64,000 bases of DNA, taken from the NCBI GenBank assembly GCA_023515745.1, contig JALECJ010000256.1, forward strand, positions 2,108,001 to 2,172,000, written 5' to 3'. The notes below the pieces were generated by a model that was given only the letters and a program-made list of their open reading frames with translations, searched no databases and was not told the DNA's origin. The stretch comes from Amoeboaphelidium protococcarum (taxonomy: Eukaryota; Aphelidiomycota; Aphelidea). Position 1 is the first letter of the stretch. Each line of letters begins with the position of its first letter. Positions 56,668 to 64,000 of the stretch are shown piece by piece. The position numbers and the translations under genes were made by a program.

Positions 56668-59600
56668 ATGTCTGGTAAGTTGAAGGCTGTATTGAAAAAG
56701 GCCAAAGATGCGTTGACGGTCAAGGATTACAAAGAGGCGCGATCTCAAGCTGAAGAAGCCATGCGCATGGATACCGCCAACTATTAGGCCATCGTGTTCT
56801 ATGCTCTGGCTTGTGATAATCTCAATTTGAACAAGGATTCAGAAGAGTTTTACTAGAAGGCGATAAAGTTATAGCCAGAGTTTCCAGTTGCTTGGCAGGT
56901 ATGTCTTTATATGGTTTATAGATTTCTGAAGTGTGACAATGATGAGTGGTTTTAATGTAGGGACTGGTGTCGCTGTATGAAAAAAGTAATCAGACTGAAA
57001 AGTTGCTGTGTTCGTACGATAAATTGACCAAAATATTCATCACTCAGTAAGTTGTACCATAAAATATACACGCTATAATAATTTTACTATTATTGAAAGT
57101 TGTAGAAATGAGAGCCGAAAGTTTGCTGAAATTATCATCAAGTGGGCAGACCGGTTGGCAGATGGTCGTGACCGCGACAATGCTATTGAAGTTTTGAAGC
57201 GTTTGCTACCTGAAAGTGAGGATTATCATGTGCTTAAGCTTGAGAATGTCGAAGACTGTCCATCGGCTAGTTAAATTTGGCGTAAGTTGATATAATGGCG
57301 CGAATCTGGAGATTAGGAAGCCATTTAGAAAGAGGTTAATTCGCGCAAATTCAGATTGGGCGCACCACCTCTGTCATAAATCAGGGCTGAAGTGGAGAAG
57401 ATTGTGTACAATGCGAGCGATTTGAATGAGATGTATGCTTCGTTGCTTGAACTAGTTGAAGTTGGAAGTTTGGAAGAGCATTAGCTACATGTGAAGTTGT
57501 GTGAGAGTCTGATGAGGAAGTTGCCATATGCTGATCTCGAAGACAAGTAGGATGTTAGAAATGATATAAGCTAACTGGTTGAGATGATCATGAGTTCAAG
57601 TTTCCCACTGGAACCGCTTATAGTCGAGTATTGTCTTGAGAGTCAGGATGTTAGTCGTGTGGCTGATTATAACATCTAAGTGGTGCAAAAGTATTGTGAA
57701 AAGTTTCCCTCTCGGTAGCTGGCTTAGGGATTCTTATCCTTTATCAAGTTTATGCATGCCGCCGGTGATACTTAGGCAGATGAGAGGACAGAACTTTTAA
57801 AATCGATGCAGGATCTTAATAAGAGTTACAAGGATAGTATGTGCGTGCCATTGCTTCTAATTGAAATGTTGCTGTAGTATAAAGATTTTAATGGTGTGCT
57901 TGTATTAGTTAAATAAGCCAAGTAGCTGCTTGAGTCTAAAAGAGTGAATGAACGCTCATTCTATCCCAGGATAGAGCGGAGACTAAATCTTACCATGGCC
58001 AGATGTTATGTGTAGAATGGCAGCTCTACTGAGACTGAATTGTTCGAAGCAGTCTCTATATGCGAAGGCTTATTGAAGCAATTCTCGAATGATTTGGAAG
58101 CAGTGCTTCTTTTGATAGATGCCATGGAGAGGTTGAAAGAATTTGAAAAGATGTTGGACCTTGTGCAGCGTGTATTGGCCGTTGATTAGAATAATAATCG
58201 ACTGAGAGCTAAACTATCATGGGCTCTATTTAATCTTGGCTAGTATCAACCTGCCTTGGAGCAATTGTTATCTCTCCCTGAGGAAATGAAATCTTCTGCA
58301 GAGTACTTCTATCGACTTGGTCTCATCTACTGGCATATGGATGAGACGCATAGAAGTGATAAGGAGAAGTGCTTCAATATGTTTGTGAAAGCCGTGCAGA
58401 TCGATTCTACATACTCTGATGCATTCACATATCTCGGTCATTATTATGCAGAGATTGCTGGTGATATGTCGAGGGCCAAGAAGTGTTATCAGAAATCTGT
58501 TACTGGCAGCTCAGTTTCTGAAGATGTTGGTGTTAAGTTGGCCCGCTTATACGAAGAAGAGGGTGATACCGATTCGGCGATTTCTGTTTACGAGGCTGTA
58601 ATTGAAAGCAATAGCAGATCTGTTACAGCTTGGAAGAGCTTGGGATACATTCAGTATCGCAAGGAGAAATACAATGATGCTGCAATTGCGTTTCAATGTG
58701 CACTGCGTGTCGACTCCGGTAACTCTGAACTCTGGTCCATGTTAGGCCGCTGCTACCAGAATCTGAATCGTTATATAGCTGCACTCAAAGTGTATGGTAG
58801 AGTTATGCAGTTGAGTGAAAAGTCTTTTGTTGCCATGTATGGTATCGCTGTGTGCAGATGGAAGTTGTTTTCTTTCTAAGAAGCTCTAGAGTGGTTTGAT
58901 GCTGCATTGGATATTTCTGGCAACACTCAGACTTAGGTTGTATGCGTTGCCAAATCCTAATGCTTACTGGAGTATGGTAAGGATTTGATGGATGATGGAT
59001 TGAGACATCGCGCGATTGAAGCTTTTATCTCTGCTGGTGAAATCCTATTACCTGTACTGGATGCTTAGCCTGGCTTGATAACTGTCTGGAGACTGCTGCA
59101 TGATTTATTCAATCTGTTGTAGATTGATATTTTACCCGAAAGGAGAGACTAATTACTAACTAGCTTTAATGCCGTAGTCGGGTAGAATCTCCCTGGTTTA
59201 TGTGATGCATCGCTATTTTGTATCGATTAGGCCCTAGAGTTGGCTTTTAAATGCAATAGCCGCAAGTTGATAGCTCAGATGCTTCAACTGAAGGCTAGAG
59301 TCTATCTAAACTCTCAGGATCATAACAACTCACTTTAGCTGCTTAAGTAAGTAGTCTGCGTTGATGGCGATAATTCTTCTGCTTGGAATGACCTTGCTCG
59401 TGCTAGTTCTGAGTCTAATCTTGCAGTGGCTCTTCACTCTCTTGTCACTGCTTCGACTTATTGGTTTAATTTGGCGTTGTATTACTATTACGTGCAATCT
59501 GATATTGGATAAGCTGGCAAGGCACTCAGTTTTGCCCAAGCTCTAGATCCATTGCTGGCGCCTATATGGTTCTTGACCGCTCATTTGAAATTGTCAGAGA

Positions 59601-61123
59601 CAACTGTTGATACCCTGAATCTATACAGACACGCGTGTCAGTTGTCAGTTGTACCCAAGTATCATTAAACTATGTCGTTTGGTATAGAGCTGTACCTGCA
59701 TGATCATTTTCTTCAAGAAGATGGAGAGTTTTGTCTGTATCTAATTGAGCGTATTTTGAAGTAGAAGCCTCGAGACTATTAGATGTTACTTTTACAAGGA
59801 TTGCTGCATTTGCGCATGACCCAGTACGATGCCGCGATGCATTCATTTAGGAAGGCTTAGAAGTTTGCCCCGGACAATGATATCCAGTTTGCTAATAGTT
59901 GTGACTCTAGCTTGGCTAAATGTCTTTTGGAATCGGCTGAAGATCTTACGGAGGCCGTGTCTCTATATAGAGCTCTTTTGAAGCGCAAAACTACTAAAGA
60001 GACTGTCATTGGGCTGGCATTGTCGCTTTATCATTCCGGATCATAGGATGAGGCTGTGGTGTACATTGATCAGTTTTTGGGTCAGGTTGATGGGCAGTTG
60101 AAAGCCAAAGCGATGTTATTGAAGGCCCAGATGTTGTTTTCTGCTCAGGATGGTACTTAATCGAATCTTAAGGCTAGAGATTGTCTATTCATGTGTTATT
60201 AGTAGAATCCTTCGTTTTTGGAGGCTATCAAGATTCTATTAGCTCTTGGTTTAGTTTCAAAGGATAAGGAGCTATCATAGGCTGCTCTGATGGAACTAAA
60301 ATCCATTCCGTTTGAATCAATGACTGATCAGGATCTATTGCATTTGAGTTTATTGAAAGTTGAATACTCAATCGACTCGCAATCCGTATCTGATGGTGTC
60401 AAGTATCTTTTGAGTTATGCTCACTTGTATCCTGATAACGCTCAGATATGGTACACTTTCTCGAAGTTGTACTTGAAGGGAGTACTGTAGACTGAGAGTC
60501 ATATTGATACCGCTATTGCTCACAGTTAACTTTGTTTGAGTGGAAATGACACGCAAGATGGCGTGTTGTAGTCAGTCTTTATACGTTCGTGCGTAAATGT
60601 TCCTCACTCAGATCCTGCTTATGCGATAGAGTTGATGCGTCTCGTTCATAAGTATCCTCATAGGTTTGATGTACTGTGCTATTTGCTGGTGGCATTGGCC
60701 AAGCGAGCTGAGGTAAGCATCAAAGAAAGGGATATACCATCTGCAACCGATGCTATCAGTAAAATTGATATATTTTTGAGCTTGATTAAAGCGACGAATG
60801 AACAGTCTCAGAAGGATCGAGCTCTGACGGCTTGGCTGCAAATATTTGAGGCTGATTTGATGAACAACAAGTTTTTATGCGATTTGGTCAGTTCCGATGA
60901 CTTGATCGCCAGTCTGCAGCAATTGGATGAACTCAACTCTACGCTAGGAGCTGATACTCCTACGTCTGTCAAAGCTTAAGGATACATTGTGCTTGCGAGG
61001 TGCTTAATGTCCGTAGATGCATGCGATTAAGCTATAGACTGCTACAATCAGGCGATAAAATTTTCTCCGCTCAACCAATGGATATCGGTCGAGTAGTAGA
61101 ATCAGTAAAAGTCTATCAAGTGA
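56668..61123 (+). CDS. SKI3: Ski complex TPR subunit Ski3/TTC37
   Basis: Tetratricopeptide scaffold of the Ski2-Ski3-Ski8 complex, which feeds mRNA into the cytoplasmic exosome. Three exons (introns 56899-56960 and 57047-57105, both ending TGTAG), about 1444 residues, matching Ski3 (about 1430). TPR arrays at both ends and through the centre: 'ALTVKDYKEARSQAEEAMRM', 'AIVFYALACDNLNLNKDSEE', 'DAFTYLGHYYAEIAGDMSRA', 'VSVYEAVIESNSRSVTAWKSL', 'YIQYRKEKYNDAAIAFQCAL', 'SELWSMLGRCYQNLNRYIAA'. The N-terminal block 'MSGKLKAVLKKAKDALTVKDY' is close to the family start. More than a hundred UAR codons appear to be used. Stop TGA 61121-61123. Confidence 0.88.
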
Positions 61124-61198
61124 AATCAATATAGCAGGCAAGTTACGTAATTACAAAGTACATAATGTATTAACATTACAAACATGAGCGAGTAGTGA

Positions 61199-61918
61199 TC
61201 ACTTGAAGTATCGATTCATAAACTTTTTGTGAAAATCAGTCTTGAGAATATCATTACTATCTACTACTGCAGCAGGCCTGGACGCGTTGTTAAAGCTGCT
61301 CTACTGCTACTATCCAGAAGTACGAGGAGGAGCCTAATTTCTAAATACTGTATCATCATTCCATCTCCTCTTCAAATTAGGTGCATCATTCTATACATTC
61401 TTGATGCCGGACGATGATGATTATTGCTGTTAAGCCTTTTGACGCGCCTTCTCTTATTTTATCTTTTCTAATTCCAGTAAAAGCTACTCAGTATCATCTT
61501 CACTATCGTCTTCATCATCATCGTCGCTAGCAGAATCTGCAACATCATCCAATTACCGCTTAACACTCTTGGCTTTAGGAGCCTCTGTTGATCCATCTTC
61601 ATCGCCAGACTCTGCGGCATCATTCAGATCACTTCCATCTTCAGAACCATACTCCGCCGCTTCAATCTGCTCCTACTCTCTATTGGCAACCAGATAATCA
61701 TCTCCATCTTCATCCTCACTGTACTCATTGAATTGATCCACATCATCATTAGGTGCAGCAGTTGATTAGATTCTCCGCTTCTTTACAAATTTATCGAGAT
61801 CATGCCTCTATTTCAACCGAGTTTAAGACGTCTATTACACTGCCGTTCTTTATCGCAAAGGGAAACTCTCCTTTGTACTTATACCACCTCTCGCCGCTTT
61901 AACTTGAATCTTTCCCAT
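61199..61918 (-). CDS. CWC15: Spliceosomal protein Cwc15
   Basis: Component of the Prp19/NTC-associated active spliceosome. One exon, 239 residues. N-terminal 'ARGG' and 'TRLKQRHD' correspond to the family's ARGG and 'TKLKYRQ' elements. A long acidic middle ends 'EDDTEQLLLELEKIKQEKARQKAQ', the typical 'LL.ELEKIKKER' helix. The diagnostic C-terminus is complete: 'NLKRRWNDDTVFRNQAPP' and 'ILKTDFHKKFMNRYFK'. In FRNQA the Gln is TAG. The very N-terminus (MGKIQV) differs from other species' TTAHRP start, so a first exon may be missed. It lies tail to tail with SKI3, 75 bp apart. Confidence 0.9.
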
Positions 61919-62217
61919 CCCAAAAGTATTATTTATCTACAAAATATCTATTAATTCGACCAAACGGTGAAAATGATAAAAAGAAAGTATAGACGAAACG
62001 AAAAGTCGGAAGAATGAGGAAACAACGAGCGCGGCTGTCTCCTTCGGCTCCAAATCGCTCAATCAAACGTGGACGCGCAACTTCAAAGTCCACACTCATC
62101 AGCGCGCTTATTACGCCACCTCATCGTCGCAACTTTTCATTTTACTCAACAATCTTCAACTATCCAGCTTATAGGAATCAAAAATCTTCCCGGAAACTAA
62201 TCATTCTTTTATCAAGC

Positions 62218-62910
62218 ATGTATGTTAAATAACTGCTCTCGCTGGCAATGATGGTGATCGACAATCTGAGCCTTCAGAATCAATATAGATTGGATTTTGA
62301 AGCAGTGACTATAGTGAGTGGTGATCCCTCATCTCCCGTTAATACTCAAGCAAGTGGCACTCTGTTTAAAGATTTTGGTCAAGATGGTAATGGTGAGAAG
62401 AGAATGTCGCGAATGTACTTGCAGGGTGAGAAGTATGATTGGCACATGATGAAACAACTGCAGATCAACGACACCATGTACGTTGCAGATCTTACCGCGG
62501 GAGAGTGTGAAGTGTTTCACTTACCTTCAGAAGGAAAGGGCAGACTTGACTTGAACTTGTCAGATTTCAAGTACGCCGGGAGGGAATACGTGAAGCGACA
62601 CAGACAGACGCGCCCGGTCTAGGTGTGGACTTGGAGAATGGAGAAGGCGGTTGAAACAGAATTGGGACGCGTTCTGATTCAAGCCACATACCAGAATCAG
62701 CCGTACAAATCCCAGCTAGATCCTCGCGATTGCAACGTTGCTCAGAAAACTCTGGTCAGGAACGCGCCTTATCGCCTGTCACTGAAACTGCTTCTCCTGC
62801 AGACTGAAATTACAATAGTGACTGATTATGAATGTTATGTGCCTAATTTTGATGATCTCGATGATGACTATGTATTTGGCATCCCCTCTGTTTGTCTAAA
62901 TTAAGACTGA
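62218..62910 (+). CDS. Unrecognised protein, about 230 residues
   Basis: Not recognised. The frame is open from an ATG at 62014, which would add 68 basic residues, but the likelier start is ATG 62218 (MYVKQLLSLAMMVIDN, a weak signal-like segment). The body alternates strands and turns ('YRLDFEAVTIVSGD', 'MYVADLTAGECEVFHLP', 'VWTWRMEKAVETELGRVLIQ') and has four Cys residues, suggesting a small beta-barrel or lipocalin/LolA-like fold; this is speculation. Ends 'SVCLNQD' at TGA 62908-62910 after an in-frame TAA. Single exon with normal UAR use, so probably real. Confidence 0.65.
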
Positions 62911-63130
62911 ATATGTAAACTAAGCAATGTACAATACGACTTTATTTTTATATAACATTTTGTACCTATCCTGTCAGACTTTTTTGTTTGTCGCACTCAT
63001 TTTGTTGGTCTTTACTTGACTCTAAATTCTACAAACGACGCGCGTTAAAAACACTCAAATTGCGTTATCAACGTTCTACAGCAAGAAGTTTAATTTTCGA
63101 ATTGGACAAGAAAGACAGAGAGATAGAGGG

Positions 63131-64000
63131 ATGGTTGTAGAATTTGTGGTAATAGTATTGACCATACTATTATTGGCCGTTCAGTTCTATTTCTAGAGCG
63201 TGAAAGACGCGTCCTCTGGCAGAGAAATTAAGAACTCGTCAGATGTAGGAGATGTAGCGATGGAAGATCTGGATGTTCGAGATGAACCTGAGACTGCCAC
63301 TAAGAAATCAATCTAAATATGGTATGGTACGCAGACTTTTGCTGCTAAAGAGTTTTCACTGGCATTGAAGCATAAGATTGAAAAGGTGCTGCCTGATATT
63401 GACATCAATGTTATGAACCTATCCAAGTTTGATGATGACGTTCTGACGCGTCAAAGTAGCAGACTTGCCATGAAGCTGATCATCATTATTCCCACATACG
63501 AGAATGGAACTCCTCCTGATAATGCATCTCTATTCTACTAGTGGCTAGACGATTTCAAAAATGATTTCAGGGTGAGCAGAGATGAATTGAAAGGACTGGA
63601 GTATGCCGTATTCGGTCTTGGTCACTCTGATTATAAGTAGAACTTTAATGCTGTGGCGAAACGCGTCGATTTTAATTTGGCAAGTCTTGGAGCACAGAAA
63701 ATTGCAATTACTGGTCTAGGTGATTTTGCGTATAATATTGCTTAAGATTTTGATGTTTGGTCTGAAGGATTGGTATTGGCTTTGAGTGGTAGTGTTGTGC
63801 CCGATGGCTAGCAGTAGAATGAGGAGCAAGCTGTTGTATCTGATGAAGATGAAGAGTAAGAAGAGGGTGATGGTGCAGGCGATGTAATGGATCTAGAAGA
63901 TGTTGGCAACTATGGAGAGTCCAGGAATCAAGCTGCTGGTAATACTCCTCGTGAAATGGTCAATCCAATGCTGCACAAGTCGTTGACCAAGTAGGGATAT
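63131..64000 (+). CDS. TYW1: tRNA wybutosine-synthesising protein 1 (TYW1), 5' part
   Basis: Radical-SAM flavoenzyme that condenses N1-methylguanosine-37 of tRNA-Phe with pyruvate to 4-demethylwyosine. The window holds the first 290 codons: an N-terminal hydrophobic segment (residues 3-20, 'VEFVVIVLTILLLAVQFYF'), an acidic linker, a flavodoxin-like FMN domain ('IWYGTQTFAAKEFSLAL', 'IIIIPTYENGTPPDN', 'YAVFGLGHSDYKQNFNAVAKR', 'GLGDFAYNIAQDFDVW'), a second acidic linker and the opening of the radical SAM part, 'REMVNPMLHKSLTKQGY'. The Gln of TKQGY is TAG (63992-63994) at an invariant position. The CxxxCxxC cluster lies beyond the window. Confidence 0.94.

Noticed and set aside
1-64000. Idea that the window is full of pseudogenes or sequencing errors
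   Set aside because: The apparent stops are only TAA and TAG, never TGA, inside conserved domains, and sit at conserved Gln positions. Random decay would give TGA and frameshifts too.
1-64000. Ciliate origin
   Set aside because: The code fits, but the Ste50/Ubc2 adaptor, proteinase-K-type protease and other gene content fit fungi or relatives better, and composition is not extremely AT-rich.
1-64000. CRISPR arrays, bacterial operons, rRNA genes, riboswitches
   Set aside because: None seen. The window is spliced eukaryotic nuclear DNA with monocistronic genes.

Overview
The window is nuclear DNA of a eukaryote that reads UAA and UAG as glutamine and uses UGA as its only clear stop codon. Under the standard code almost every gene looks like a shredded pseudogene. 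With UAR=Gln, about 32 genes become long open frames that match well-known eukaryotic families end to end, and the reassigned codons fall at invariant Gln positions: STT3 WWDYGYQ and SVSEHQP, WNK WCRQIL, PP2A-B55 FQSHEP, MUS81 FEQK, ALG14 FIVQW and TYW1 LTKQGY. Introns are GT-AG and short (52-178 nt), and all 23 I could place end in TGTAG.

Gene content points to an aerobic opisthokont, most likely an early-branching fungus or close relative. This is an inference. The main marker is a Ste50/Ubc2-type SAM-RA-SH3-SH3 adaptor, supported by a proteinase-K-type subtilase, a multi-domain tRNA ligase, PET117 and a WNK-type kinase. Mitochondria with complexes I, IV and V are implied by NDUFAF7, PET117, ATP synthase subunit b, uL24m, ALKBH7, tafazzin and a SIRT4-like sirtuin. 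I know of no described fungus with a UAR=Gln code, so the combination is notable.

Layout. 1-9.8 kb: INTS4 (3' part), STT3, tafazzin, a PP2C phosphatase, RanGAP and NDUFAF7, tightly packed. 9.8-12 kb: gene-poor, with a decayed Ty1/copia-like gag-protease fragment. 12-16.4 kb: DNA ligase IV and an orphan secreted protein. 16.4-17.4 kb: gene-free, with a tRNA-like fragment and a small inverted-repeat element. 17.4-25.7 kb: TMEM164-like protein, Ste50/Ubc2 adaptor, ATP synthase b, PET117, U2AF large subunit, VPS24. 25.7-35.9 kb: TYW2, a methyltransferase, a 990-residue ligase-kinase-phosphodiesterase-HAD RNA repair enzyme, a glycosyltransferase, SIRT4-like, uL24m, ALKBH7. 36-47 kb: WNK kinase, subtilase, PP2A B55, NOP53, MUS81. 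47-50 kb: a broken RecQ-like helicase, probably a mobile-element remnant. 50-64 kb: an unrecognised gene overlapping ALG14 tail to tail, a SAC3-like gene, two orphan secreted proteins, SKI3, CWC15, an orphan, and the 5' part of TYW1.

Functionally the genes are mostly housekeeping and not operonic. Recurrent themes are RNA processing (INTS4, U2AF, CWC15, NOP53, SKI3, tRNA ligase, TYW1 and TYW2 of the wybutosine pathway), N-glycosylation (STT3, ALG14), DNA break and joint repair (LIG4, MUS81), and mitochondrial biogenesis. Neighbours are often convergent with 20-100 bp gaps or real overlaps. All coordinates and translations were worked out by hand from the sequence; family assignments rest on recalled motifs, not on searches.
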